Source: Castanea sativa
Lineage: Eukaryota; Streptophyta; Magnoliopsida; Fagales; Fagaceae
Reading direction: 5' to 3'
NCBI RefSeq assembly: GCF_040712315.1
Contig: NC_134021.1
Span: 28,854,001 to 28,918,000 of the forward strand
Length of the DNA: 64,000 nt
The notes below the pieces were generated by a model. It worked only from the letters and a program-made list of their open reading frames with translations, was not told the DNA's origin and did not search any database. This document shows positions 33,156-44,818 of the stretch, piece after piece; position 1 is the first letter of the stretch; each line of letters starts with the position of its first letter. The position numbers were made by a program, and so were the translations under genes.

Positions 33156-34464
33156 ATGTCCTCGGCCACACGTAAGATTTCAGAGGTAGATGAGCATGCG
33201 TGCGAAGAGTTGGAGAAGGTTTTTATCGGCGATGATCCTGAAAAATTCTTTCAGGTAGGAATTCAGCTGCCACCTCAAGAGAAGGAGCTGGTCATATTTT
33301 TGAAAAAGAATATGGATGTATTTGTGTGGAGTGCTTATGAGGCCCCTAAGGTTGATCCAAGTTTCGTTTGTCATCATTTGAATGTCAATCCGTCCGTGAT
33401 GCCAAGAAAACAACCACCTCGGTGCTCATCTAAGGAGCATGCTGAGGCTGTTAAGGAAGAGGTACTCAAGCTCAAAGAGGCTAGTGCTATTAAAGAGGTA
33501 TTTTATCTAGAATGGTTGGCTCACACAGTGGTAGTGAAGAAGAAGAATGGGAAGTCGAGAGTTTGCGTCGACTTCACATATTTGAACAAGGCTTTCCCTA
33601 AAGATTCATTCCCGATGCCTCGCATAGACCAGTTGGTGGATGCCACTGTTGGGCATCCTCGGATGAGCTTTCTGGATGCTTTTCAGGTTTACCACCAGAT
33701 ACCCTTGGCTTTAGAGGATCAGGAGAAAACGGCCTTTGTCACTCCTACAGGGAATTATCATTATAAGGTGATGCCGTTTGGTTTGAAGAATGCAGGGGCT
33801 ACTTATCAGAGGATGATGACCAGGATGTTTGAGCCTCAGTTAGGTAAAACAATTGAAGTGTATGTGGATGACATGGTGGTAAAAACTAAAGTGGTTTCTA
33901 TGCATCTATCAGATTTGAGTGACATTTTTCAAATGCTAAGGAAGTACAAGTTACGCCTTAATGCTTCCAAGTGCTCCTTTGGAGTGGGATCTGGTAAGTT
34001 CCTGGGTTATATGGTAACACACAGAGAAATTGAAGTCAATCTTGCTCAGGTCAAGGCAATTAATAGTTTACAACCTCCTCGGAATCCAAAAGAAGTTCAA
34101 AGGTTGACAGGGATGACCGCTGCCCTCAACCGATTTATTTCATGTTCCGTAGATAGGTGCAGGCCTTTCTTCCAGCTGCTGAATAAGTGGAAAAGATTTG
34201 AATGGACCGAGGAGTGTGCTACAGCTTTTCAACAACTTAAGGAATATCTTTTGTGTTCGCCCATTATGTCTCGGCCAAAAATTGATGAGGTTTTGTTCGC
34301 GTATATTGCTGTGGCTGATCATGCAGTTAGTTTGGTTCTAATACGGGTTGATTACAATATACAGAGGTCAGTTTATTATGTGAGCAAATCCTTACATGTG
34401 GCCGAGGTACATTATCTACCGTTGAAAAAGGCGATCCTCACGGTGGTGCACGGTACGCGTAAGT
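33156..34464 (+). pseudogene. Reverse transcriptase and start of RNase H
   Basis: A long open frame (to 34499 including inserted DNA). RT landmarks in order: LEWLAHTVVVKKKNGKSRVC, VDFTYLNKAFPKDSFPMPRI, SFLDAFQVYHQI, AFVTPTGNYHYKVMPFGLKN, ATYQRMM, and the catalytic YVDDMVVK near 33860. RNase H begins with FAYIAVADHAVSLVLI and VYYVSKSL; the frame is cut at 34464 by a solo LTR after THGTRK-like residues. Open over 430 codons despite the damage elsewhere. Confidence 0.9.
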
Positions 34465-35858
34465 TGATGGAAATATGCATGTACGCAGGGGAAAAATAAC
34501 GGATCTACTTCATTCATAAAAGTTAACATGTATATAAGTTTCAAAATTTATGAACACGAAAGTGTACCTTGGAGCGGTGAATTTCAAAATCGAAGATCAG
34601 AAGCACTTGGGAACACTTTCAATATTCACTCCAATTCCACTAACGCCCAAGATGTGTGGTCTCTCAATCAGTTCCAAAGAGAAAATGTCAAAGTATCTAA
34701 CACTTACAAACACCGCTTCACAATAGTATTCCTCTTATTCTCTACAGAAAATTTGTATATTTCTCCCTTTGTGTCTAACCGATTATCTAATTAGGCTGGC
34801 CTTTTAGGCCTTTCCAATTGGGCTTAAGTGTGTGGTTTGGAGTGGGACCAAAGAAGGACCAATAAGACACTAGCTCCAATGGGCCTTGGGCTTTTCTGTC
34901 AACTCTTGACAAGTCCAAAGTTACCATTAACTATATTTAATACCACTATATAAATATAGTTGCACTTTAGGCCTTATCTATAAATTATATCCCAAGACTT
35001 TATTGTACATGCAACCCCTTCATAAAATATTCGTAGTAACACAAAGTCATGGATGTAGACTGCCACTTTGTAAATTACTACGTCTTATCCTTGAGTACTT
35101 GGTTTAATCCTTTAAGTTATTCATCATATATTTATGAAATCCAATTTCATAAATATATACTCTAGCAACAATTTACTAAAGTAGTTAGGCCTAACATTCT
35201 GAATAACAAACCCATTAAACTTATCTCAAGGGAATATTTTGTATCTTCGTTAAGAGACTATGAATTTCATCTTGAGAATATATGTTCCATCAACATTAAA
35301 TGTGGTTGCTCAACATACTGAGGTTTTGACCGTAACTCTAGATCTCACTCCTGATATATCAAAGCAACCTACACCTCATGATCAAGTCCATTATTCTCTT
35401 AGGATTAAGAGTTCATGCAAATATAAGTCGTGAGTTTATTATTCATTTGACAGTCGTTAGGAAAATAATAAATCTCACACCGGTCCAGTTCAATATGTTT
35501 TAACTCTTAAAACATATCAACATATCAATTAGAAATCTCCATTTCCATGATCAAGACAAATCATCTTAGTTGATATGTTATAGTCTTCGCAGATGAAATG
35601 CCCAATTTCATCACCGACTACGAACTAAAATTCTGAGTTTATAAAGAACTTGTGATTTATATCTTCTGTGACTTTTCACATAAATCACATACTATGCATC
35701 TCATGGACTATATGATAATGTCTCAATATTCATGTTACCATTATTTTTAGATAATAATAAAACAACTTTATTAAACACAACATTAAGTCATACATAATGT
35801 CATAAATAATAACATACATAGCATCATACAATAGGATTTAAGGGCACATATCCTAACA
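34465..35858 (-). repeat. Solo LTR of the 1.4-kb Copia family, in the Gypsy RNase H
   Basis: 1394 bp, from TGATGGAAATATGCAT to GGCACATATCCTAACA; an inverted copy of the LTRs at 45465 and 53068. Flanks TAAGT (34460-34464) and TAAGC (35859-35863) differ at one base. Removing it restores the continuity of the RNase H reading frame (arginine-lysine-leucine across the join), so the site and the duplication are well supported. Confidence 0.9.
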
Positions 35859-36525
35859 TAAGCTTCCCCACTATTTTCAATCTTATACAGTTGTGGTTTT
35901 GATTCAACTTCCTCTCAAATCTGTGCTTCGAAGTGCTGATTATAGGAGTAGGATTGTTAAGTGGGGCACCATTTTGGGGGCTTTTGACATCAAGTATATG
36001 CCTCGAACCTCCGTGAAAGGTCAAGTGCTTGCTGATTTGGTTGCAGAGTTTGCTGAGCCTACATTAGAAGATAATGCTAAGGGGTTGGACATGGATGAAA
36101 AATCAGTTGGCATGATCTCGTGCAAGGAACCTGCGATATGGAAGGTATATGTCGATGGAGCAGCGAATCAAAGAGGATCTGGTGTGGGACTAGTTCTAGT
36201 GTCTCCGGAGGGGCTTATGTTTGAGAAGTCCTTGAGATTGAGATTCTCGGCTACCAACAATGAAGCGGAATATGAGGCTCTACTGGTTGGAATGGATATG
36301 GTTCAGAAAATGGGGGGAAAATTTGTGCAAATGTTCTCGGATTCGCAATTAGTCATCGGCCAGGTAGAAGGGACATTGGAGGCTAGAGATCCAAGAATGC
36401 AAGAATATCTGACTCGAGCTAGGTATTTACGATCAAAATTTGAATCTTTTATCTTATTGCATGTTTCAAGGAGTATGAATACCCATGCTGATTCCTTAGC
36501 TACCCTTGCAACATCCTCGGCCTAA
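35859..36525 (+). pseudogene. End of RNase H and archaeal-type second RNase H
   Basis: The RNase H tail (VVLIQLPLKSVLRS, RIVKWGTILGAFDIKYMPR) is followed by a linker and a second RNase H: WKVYVDGAANQRGSGVGLVL, NNEAEYEALLVGMDM, MFSDSQLVIGQVEG, HADSLATLA. D, E, D carboxylates of the fold are visible. A second domain of this type at this place is a known mark of Tat elements. Open frame 35893-36525, then a stop. Confidence 0.85.
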
Positions 36526-37850
36526 ATCCTACCTCGGGTTATCCTCGTTGAGGATTTGTTCAAACCCAGTGGAATGGGTGTTGACACCATTTGGGTTCAT
36601 CGGATAAGGGTAGGACCTAGTTGGATGGACCCCATAGTATCCTTTCTTAAGAGCGATATCTTGCCCGAGGAGAGATCTGAAGCAGATAAAGTTTGCAGAA
36701 AGGCACCTCGATTCTAGTTGTCCGAGGATCAAAAGCTGTACAAACGCTTCTTTTTTAGACCATACCTGCTGTGTATACATCCTGAAGCAACCAAATCACT
36801 TTTGGAAGAACTGCACGAAGGGATTTGTGGAAGTCATACGAGAGGAAGGTCTTTAGCTCACAAAGCTCTTACCTAGGGGTATTGGTGGCCCAATATGCAG
36901 AGAGAGGCCCAAGATTACGCGAAAAAATGTGACCAATGCCAGAGGTTTGCTCCTACATCCATCAGCCCGGTGGTGTCCTTAACCCTCTATCTAGTCCTTG
37001 GCCATTTGCTCAATGGGGATTAGATATTGTGGGGCCTTTCCTAAAGGCTGTAGGAAATAGAAGATGATTGCTCGTAGGGACCGATTACTTTACCAAGTGG
37101 GTTGAAGCTGAGCCTTTATCGAACATTAGAGACATGGATGCAAAGAAGTTTGTTTGGAAAAACATTGTCACTAGGTTTGGAATACCTTACACTCTTATTT
37201 CAGATAATGGCCTGCAGTTTGATAGTAAGGCATTCAGAAAATACTGTTGTGACTTAGGTATTGCGAATAGATACTCTACTCCAGCTTATCCGCAAGGGAA
37301 TAGGCAGGTAGAGACAGTTAATAAGGTTATAGTAAGTGGACTCAAGAAGAGGCTGGATGATGCAAAGGAAAGATGGGTGGAAGAATTGCCATATGTTCTG
37401 TGGACATATCGAACCACACCACGAAGATCTACTGGAGAGACGCCCTTCTCCATGACTTATGGAGCCGAGGCCGTGATCCCTTTAGAAATTGAGTTTCTGA
37501 TGTTGAGAACGAGCTCTTTCATCCCAAGTAATAACAATGGTTTACTTGAGAAAACCCTGGACCTAGTTGAGGAACAGCAAGAGAATGCCATGGTTCAGCT
37601 AGCTTATTATCAGCAAAAGCTCAAGCGGGGATATGATGCTCATGTGAAGTTAAGGCCATTTGCACCTAGAGACTTGGTCTTAAGGAAAGTCTTGGGTACT
37701 GCCAAGAACCCAGCGTGGGGAAAGCTGGGACCTACCTAGGAGGGGCCGTATCGTATCACTTCTGTAGCAGGCATAGGGGCATATCGTCTGGCAGACTTAG
37801 ATGAAAAAGTTGTACAATATCCTTGGAATGTAAATAACCTATGAAGGTAC
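36526..37850 (+). pseudogene. Integrase
   Basis: A broken stretch to 37060 carries the zinc-binding part (LHEGICGSHTRGRSLAHKAL, CDQCQRFAP) and QWGLDIVGPF with the first catalytic Asp. The open frame 37068-37739 continues with TDYFTKWVEAEPL, LISDNGLQFDSKAF (second Asp) and NRQVETVNKVI (Glu), then YVLWTYRTTPRRSTGETPFS. After a stop at 37737 the frame goes on with GPYRITSVAGIGAYRLADLD, the C-terminal end of pol. Stops and frameshifts disable it. Confidence 0.85.
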
Positions 37851-37913
37851 TACTATTAATGAAAGGCACTTCTGCCATTTTAAGTTCTATCATTATTGTG
37901 CTGTGATTGATTG

Positions 37914-38740
37914 TCATTTTTCTAAGAATCAAACAGAAACTTGGTTATGATTGGCTCCTCGAACCACATACCTTGTGGAAATTGATATATTATTAAGTGT
38001 TAAACAGAACCTCAGTTTCGTCTGGTCCTCAAACCATCTACTTTGGGGAAATTAACATTTCAGTTCATTTTTCTAAGAATCAAACAGAAACTTGGTCATA
38101 ATTGGCTCCTCGGACCACATACCTCATGGAAATTGATATATTATTAAGTGTTAAACAGAACCTCAGTTACATCTAGTCCTCAGACCATCTACTTTGGGGA
38201 AATTAACATTTCAGTTCATTTTTCTAAGAATCAAACAGAAACTTGGTCATGATTGGCTCCTCGGACCATATACCTCGTGAAAATTGATATATTATTAAGT
38301 GTTAAACAGGACCTCAGTTACATCTGGTCCTCGGACCATCTACTTTAGGGAACTTTGGGAAAATTAACATTTCAGTTCATTTTTCTAATAATCAAACATA
38401 AACCTGGTCATGATTGGCTTCTCGGACCACATACCTCATGGAAATTGATATATTATTAAGTGTTAAACAAAACCTTAGTTACGTCTGGTCCTCAGACCAT
38501 CTACTTTGGGGAAATTAACATTTCAGTTCATTTTTCTAAGAATCAAACAGAAACTTGGTCATGATTGGCTCATCGGACCACATACCTCGTGGAAATTGAT
38601 ATATTATTAAATGTTAAACATAACCTCAGTTACGTCTGGTCCTCGAACCATCTACTTTGGGGAAATTAACATTTCATTTTATTTTTCTAAGTATCAAACG
38701 GAAACTTGGATAAGCCTTGGTTCTTGAGCCACACACCATG
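37914..38740. repeat. Tandem array, 151-bp unit, about five and a half copies
   Basis: TTCTAAGAATCAAACAGAAA recurs at 37920, 38071, 38222, 38383, 38534 and 38685, giving spacings of 151, 151, 161, 151 and 151. Each unit also has two related halves (GGTCCTC-GACCA and GGCTCCTCGGACCA). It lies between integrase and the antisense ORF, the hypervariable 3' region of Tat elements. Confidence 0.9.
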
Positions 38741-39192
38741 GTAAGTTTAATGGTCTGCTTTATGCCCAAATTGAACACACAATCTAGTCTTAAAATTGTA
38801 TTCTCTCATTTTAAGTTCAGATATATTCTCACATATTTAACTGTTTACTATTGCACTTTGAGTATTATAGTTCCAACATATAGGTTATCCATTGATGGCT
38901 TAAGTCAATAAAGTGAAATTATTTTCATATTGAATTATAGGTATTAGCTAAGACATTATGGAGATTTCACTGCGCATTTTAATATTAAATCATTTGGGCT
39001 ATGTATGTAACTTACGTTAAGGTAAAAAGATAAATATTGCAGTGAAGGAGATATGTAATGAATTAAAGATCAAAATCTTGAATTTAACATTAATTCTGCA
39101 TGTGGTTACATTGGAAATAAAACTGTAAAATAAAAGGATCAAAATAACGTTTAAATGAGAAGAAGCTACATAGAATAAAGGTCCTAGGTGAC
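38741..39192. other. Spacer within the Tat element
   Basis: AT-rich, no frame of note between the tandem repeats and the end of the antisense ORF. Confidence 0.5.
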
Positions 39193-41794
39193 CTATGTTT
39201 TGATTTTCAGTAGAGGCTCTTTTTTAGGTTTTGCTGCAGACTCTTTTGTTTTGTCCTCCTCTCCTATCTTCTTGAGCTCAGTCTCGGATGAGGTTTGGAC
39301 TTGTTTTCCTTTTTCCTTCGCTCCTGTTGGAGGGGCATCAGGTTCAGCTTGCTCACTCAGGCGCTTCTCAGCCTTGTCACCTTGTTCTCCCTCTTTATCA
39401 GAACTGGTAGGTATTTTAGGAGGTGGAATAGGTTCTTGAATTCGGGATGGCTGTATTGTGGGCACTATCTCAGAGGCAGTTGAAGTGAGCGGAAGGTCTT
39501 CAATTACTCGTATGTCAGGGGAAATCCAGATGTTCTCTGCTTTTCTCCAGTCAGAAGTAGTAGGGACTCCTGCCACATTTAGGGCTTCTGCCCAAACTTG
39601 TTGGCAGTATTCCCTACATACTTCGGCTAGCTCTTCGGCCAGTCGGGTCTCTGTTGCCTCAACCCCTTCATTGTAAGAAGCCTTTGTTGTAGCCTCCACG
39701 GTCTCTTTGATGGTACGAGCCGCTTCCTTAGCCTTAGTAAGCTCCTTTTTTAAGTCTAGAACTTCTTGCTGAGCTTTGGATAGATTTTCTTCTTTTTAGC
39801 GTAGCAGCTTGCGTTGCCCTTCCACTTTAGCCTCAACATTTTTGAGTCCAACCATGGCACTCTTCTTCTCATAAGTCTTATCTGCCAATTTGGTGGCTAG
39901 TTCATTTTTCTCCTTCTCGGCATGGCCCAAGGTCTTCTCAGTCTCGACTCTAACTTGGAATTCAGCCTTAGCCTGGTTCCGAGAGTTCTCCACCCACTTC
40001 TTAGCAAAAAAAAAATCCTCTTGAATGGCCTGTGTGGAGATGTTGAACAGGTGCATTATGGTAGGAATAATATAAAAGTGCACATGAAAAGGTTTTACAA
40101 AAAGATAATAAAAATAGCGAGGTAGAAGTGATTGAAGGACACGTACCAAAGCCAAGTCCCTTTTTAGGGTGAGGAAAAGGTGTGGCTGGCTCATCTTCTC
40201 CAAAGCATCCATGTCCTTCAGTAAGAGGATAGGCTGTTCCAGAGTATTAGCTAGGTGATGGGCATGTCCTCGCTGGAATTCCCTTATACTGGAGTGGTGG
40301 GGAATTGGAGCCCTATCCAATTCCAGTGCAGGAGACCAATTGGATTGTGTGTGGTGCACCTCGGCCAAACCATAGCTTTCCCTAGTCTCTACGGAAGAGG
40401 CGCGTGTTCCACCCTTGGCAACTTTTTGTTGTTGTTGTTGCTTCTGTTTCCTCTGCTATGCCCTTTCTACTTCCTCGTCCTCTTTTTTCCTCTTCTTTTT
40501 GAGGTCGGTTGCAGGAATGATAGGGTCGGAAGGAGGAGGAGGTGGAGGTAGCTTCGGAGGAGGTTGAGCTCCAACAGCACCCTTCTTGGTAACTTGTGTA
40601 CCCCTTTTGGCAAGGAGTTCCTTTAGTCTTGACATATCTTCTTCCTCTTCCTCAGAATTATTATCTACTTGAGTAACTATCAAATTTCCAATACCAGAGT
40701 TCCTGTCAGAGTCGCTTTATTTGTCTGAGAGGTTGACAACTTGGCCCTCTAGAGGTCTCTTTGCCTCCTCAAGTCGGAACTGGTCTATTTCCTCCTCAAG
40801 AGATAGGCGAGGAGATGTGGGCTCTTCTTGGACAGCTTTTGTCTCAAATTGCGCCGAAAGAGGGACCGCTCTTACTGGGCGAATGTATAGAATGACGGAA
40901 GGGTCGTCCGGTAATTCGTGTGGAGCAAGAAAACCCGGTTTCGAAATGTCTATCCTTCTGCATCTCTGGTCACCCGCGATGATCGCGTTGCCGATATCTT
41001 GGAAGTCGTTCGATAGTAGGTCGTATCCCAATATGAGATGGGCTGCCTTCACCTGCAAGTCTTCGCTCACAAATACCTCGGATCGTAAAACGAGATTGAG
41101 GTCCGCGATGCTGCAAAGGCTTAGACGGGGCCGTACATGTTGTTTGTCTGCAAAAATATTCGAGGAAATAAATATGGTTAAATCAGCAATAAATGCCAAA
41201 CAAAGAGAGAATAACATACAATGTAATTAGAAATGGTAAAATTAAAAGAACCAAGTCCCAGGTAAGGGAATCTAACTCCTATGGAGTCACACCTGGGTTT
41301 CCCTCTTCGACTGGGTAATGAGGACCGTCGTACCACATTCCAGAAGCAATTAGTTAGTCGTCCTTCATGCCTTTGTTGGATTTAGGAAGACAGGATATGA
41401 GCCTAACAACACTAGATCTAGATTTGAGGTAATATCCTACGTTTTTAAGTCTATGGCACTCGTACATATAAACGACGTCGTGCCATGTGAGGTTCAGACC
41501 CATTTGTTCATTTAGAGCATCAATACAACCTAAAACTCTAAACACGTTGGGTGTGCATTGATCTGGGCATAGCCTATGGTTACGGAGGTATTCACTGGTT
41601 ATGTTTTTCATGGGAAGTGTCATCCCACCCTCCAAAAATGCGATGATGGGAATGACAACTTCTCCTTCTCTCATATCGTCAGCTATGGCTTCTAGGGGGC
41701 AATATCTTAAGCCTACATCTTGAGGAATACGATATTTGGCCCGGAAACCCTCCATACCGGTATTAGTATCTACTAAACACTTGAATCTACCCAT
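39193..41794 (-). pseudogene. Antisense ORF (aORF) of the Tat element, multi-exon
   Basis: Minus-strand frames 41794-41354, 41217-40717, 40683-40456, 40368-39796 and 39699-39193 read in order as one protein. The first part (RYCPLEAIADDM, MGLNLTWHDVVYMYECHRL) resembles the gypsy-type transposon/aORF proteins of plants; the tail is proline-, glutamate- and lysine-rich with coiled-coil character. Splice-like sites support introns: CCCAG/GTGTGA (about 41292) to TTTTGCAG (about 41155), and CTTTG/GTACGT (about 40147) to CCACACAG (about 40034). One in-frame stop (about 41352) lies before the first donor. Its function in Tat elements is unknown. Confidence 0.7.
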
Positions 41795-42275
41795 TTGGTG
41801 GGGGTAAGAATGGAGATTTAGAGAGGGAAAGGATATAATTAATGGCTGAGGACAATAGCCGAGGAGAAATGAGTTTAAAAGATTGAGAATTTACAGGAAA
41901 GCAGGTAGACGATTCTTCGCGAGCTTCTTAAGAGGATAGAGAATGTGAAATTTTGAGATTTGATTGATTTCTGAAGTGATGGGTTGAATTTTGGTTCCCT
42001 AGGTGTTTTGATGTATGGGAGGCGGCATTGAATGGGTGTTATCCCGCCCAAATTTGAGAAAGAACCCGAGCCGTTGGATGTACATCTCACCATTGGACGT
42101 GGAGGACAGGGCGTTACTTACAGCAATTAATGCGCACGTGACGGGTTTCGAAGCGTCAGAAGCGGTTTAAAAGAAACGAAATGATACTCTCACATGTGAT
42201 GATTTGAAAGGTATGTGAAGGTTGTGGTGTTGGATCAAAACTTCCCTTTCCTTCCCAGATGGGGAGAAAAATGAA
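41795..42275. other. Spacer upstream of the 3' LTR
   Basis: Sequence between the start of the antisense ORF and the polypurine tract; would hold the aORF promoter. No motif stands out. Confidence 0.4.
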
Positions 42276-42290
42276 GTTTTGAGGGGCTAT
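42276..42290 (+). other. Polypurine tract of the Tat element
   Basis: AGTTTTGAGGGGCTAT followed at once by the LTR start TGTGGGGG. The GAGGGGCTAT/TGTGGG junction is typical of this lineage. Confidence 0.8.
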
Positions 42291-43091
42291 TGTGGGGGCA
42301 GAATGGTCAAAATACGCTTTTGGGCCTTGGACCTGATTTAGAGGTATTAATCTGTCCGAGCAGAACCTTGAAGTCCACAAGCAAGCTCTTGCTAGAAAGG
42401 TTGATGGGGTTGTCCGAGGAGGGGTATCTCCTCGGCCAAGTCAAGTGAAGATCGTACGACGCGTCATGGTGTTTGGAAGAGAATTCTGGAAGGTCTGTTG
42501 GGTAAAGATATGTTCCTCACAGATATAAAGAGGAAGAATGCATGAGAAATATCATGGAAAAAGCTGCTACCACCGCATTAAAGACTCTGCACCTGCCCTT
42601 CTGGCAGCATTAATGGGGAAATGACATCTGAACAGTATAGATCAGCCTTACAGCAGTTGTTTGAAGACTTCCAGAGAGCGGTGGATGGGACAAGTATCTG
42701 GATCATTGATTTGATCCATATGTGGAGGATGGAGGGAAGAAGTAGGATGATATAAAGGGAAAAGAGAGGCATTCTAGAGGGGGTGACAGAGGAAAAGAGA
42801 AAAGAAAAGGAGAAAAAGAAAAGAAAGGAAGAAACACTGTACACATCACGTTCAATTTTAATATATTGTTTAGAGAAGGAAAGGAAATACAAGTCATCCT
42901 CGACTTATGTCTGAGGAGAGTTTCTGTTATATTATCCATTTGTTGTGTAGGTAATGGCAATCTAGCCCCTCATATTTGTTATCCAATATCCATAAAACCT
43001 AGGTTTTTAGCCCACGCTCTACAAATTTGATTGTATAAGGCTTTTTTGGCCTGAACCCATCACGCAGTCGGGTCTGGGTATAAATTGTGCA
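42291..43091 (+). repeat. 3' LTR of the Tat element
   Basis: 801 bp, TGTGGGGGCAGAATGG to AAATTGTGCA. The middle (GCAGCATTAATGGGGAAATG, GGATGGGACAAGTATC, GATATAAAGGG near 42750) matches the solo LTRs at 13383, 17254 and 21723, so all four share one family. The matching 5' LTR is not in the window. Confidence 0.85.
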
Positions 43092-43093
43092 CT

Positions 43094-43098
<5 letters not shown>

Positions 43099-43182
<84 letters not shown>
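43099..43182. repeat. (AAT)n/(ATT)n palindromic microsatellite
   Basis: About 16 AAT units turn directly into about 12 ATT units, so the tract can fold on itself. It lies just outside the 3' LTR, mirroring the AAT tract at the left edge of the element. Poly-Asn/Ile frames on both strands are by-products. Confidence 0.95.
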
Positions 43183-43210
43183 CATAATTAAAGAGAAGTT
43201 TTCATTTTTT

Positions 43211-43534
43211 TCTATATCTATACTACTATTTAAGGGGCTTCCCCTGTTTGGACCAGATTTTTTTTTGTTCCAAAGTACGCCTACACCCCTAGGTTTAAGT
43301 AGAGACAAAACTAAATGATAGTTTGGTAAAAATACATGTCTAACTTGCACTAAAAATACAAATCTATGGTCACTTTCCTATTGATTTTCAAATTTATTTA
43401 TCCACTTATAAATTAGATTCTCAAAATAAAAATTATATATATAATTAAAAATATAGATTTTTGTTTTTGCTACTACCACTAAAAAAAAGAAAGAAAGCCT
43501 CATCTCAGGCGCGAAGCACGTGTGATGAGGCTGG
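43211..43534 (+). mobile_element. Non-autonomous Helitron-like element, copy 1
   Basis: Starts TCTATATCTATACTACTA, a TC start followed by the TATACTA-type sequence usual in plant Helitrons, and ends with GCGAAGCACGTGTGATGAGG and CTGG before T. Body matches 43535-43844 and the inverted copy at 30767-31077. The expected A before TC is not present (a T run is). Confidence 0.6.
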
Positions 43535-43844
43535 TTATTATTTAAGGGGCTTTCCCTATTTGGATTTTTTTTAAATTAAAAAAATACCCCTATAATCCTA
43601 TGTTTAAGTAGAGATAAAACTAAAGGACATTCTGGTAAAAATGCAACTCTAACTCCCATTAAAACATTGCCTAAAAAATAGGATCACTTTCCTATTAACT
43701 TTCAAATTACTTTATCCACTTATCAATTAGATTTTCAAAATAAAAATTATATATATAAAATAAAAAAAATACAGTTTTTTTTTCTACAAAATAAGATCAC
43801 AAAAAAATCTCATTGTACGTGCTTCGCGCCTATGATGAGGCTAG
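43535..43844 (+). mobile_element. Non-autonomous Helitron-like element, copy 2 (tandem, 5' truncated)
   Basis: Begins inside the 5' part (TTATTTAAGGGGCTTTCCC) directly at the end of copy 1 and ends GATGAGG-CTAG before T at 43841-43844. Head-to-tail placement suggests a tandem product of rolling-circle transposition. Confidence 0.6.
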
Positions 43845-44818
43845 TAAACTTTAATAAATATTCACAAGTAGGTGTGTAGGAGGGGGAGGTGCGGTTCAAA
43901 GAACAAATATGGCACACCACAAAGGATGCTATTAGCACAAGTTACCCAATTTGCTATAGCTATGTACTAAAAAAAAAAAAAACTCCCTGTCCATGCTCAG
44001 AACGTGTCACACATACAACCTAATACATGTCTATCATTTTATAGTATTTTTTAAAAACCTCTCTTATTCTACAAGTACTATTATTCCTAACATTAAGAAT
44101 TCCTTTTTTTTAGTTTTTTACTTAACATTTGAGTCTAAATTAAGTATTGTCATAAAATCAAACTTAACAAGTCGATAACAACACATGGCTTATTGCAGAA
44201 TAATAATACTAATAATAAAAATAAATAAATAAATCTCCAAGAGAAAATTGCTTTTAATAAAAACTTTTGGGTGGAACTGATATATCAATGAAGACAGATT
44301 AAACTAAAGTAAGAAATTAAACATTGAATTCAATAACCGAATAAGATCGGAAAACATAAAAAGGAGAAAAATTATTCTTGCAATACTTTTTTCTTTGGTT
44401 AAAAATTAGAAAATTTTTATTATCAAAAACTTTATTTTTTTAAAGGGGCATTTGTATAACTATTTTTTTTCTAAACCACTGAATTTTCTTATCAATTCTT
44501 TTTTTGGAGTAGCCATCTCTTTATTTTTTGGGGATCAGTACATAATCTTAGTAACTAATATTTTAAAAAAGTTGTAATATATATAATATATAAATTTTTA
44601 AAATTTGTTGGGGCCTTGCCCCCTCCCCCCTTTTCTCATGCTAAACTGTGGTAATTTCCGTATACATGGCTTTTGTCTAAGGCTGCTTATCTTAGAATTA
44701 TCTTAGAATAACAAGATTATTACTAGGGCTTGTGGGTTTTTTTTTTTTAAAATTATCCATCCGTATCATTCTCTATCTTATCTCCTCTTCTTTCAGGCGG
44801 GTTCTTCTATTATCAGAT
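43845..44818. other. No gene recognised
   Basis: About 1 kb AT-rich between Helitron-like copies and the LINE; it may hold the LINE 5' leader at its right end (pyrimidine-rich 44760-44815). Nothing else is supported. Confidence 0.5.

Larger units (their letters stand above)
31105..43091 (+). mobile_element. Tat-lineage Ty3/Gypsy element, 5' LTR missing
   Basis: Plus-strand order: gag (31138), protease, RT, RNase H, second (archaeal-type) RNase H, integrase (to about 37850), 151-bp tandem repeats, antisense ORF with introns, polypurine tract, 3' LTR. The second RNase H and the antisense ORF downstream of pol mark the Tat lineage. The 5' LTR and leader are absent: only about 35 bp separate an AAT microsatellite from gag. 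Stops and frameshifts run through all ORFs, and a solo Copia LTR interrupts the RNase H (34465-35858). Confidence 0.85.

Noticed and set aside
43085..43350. Poly-Asn and poly-Ile/Leu frames
   Set aside because: They are translations of the (AAT)n/(ATT)n microsatellite.
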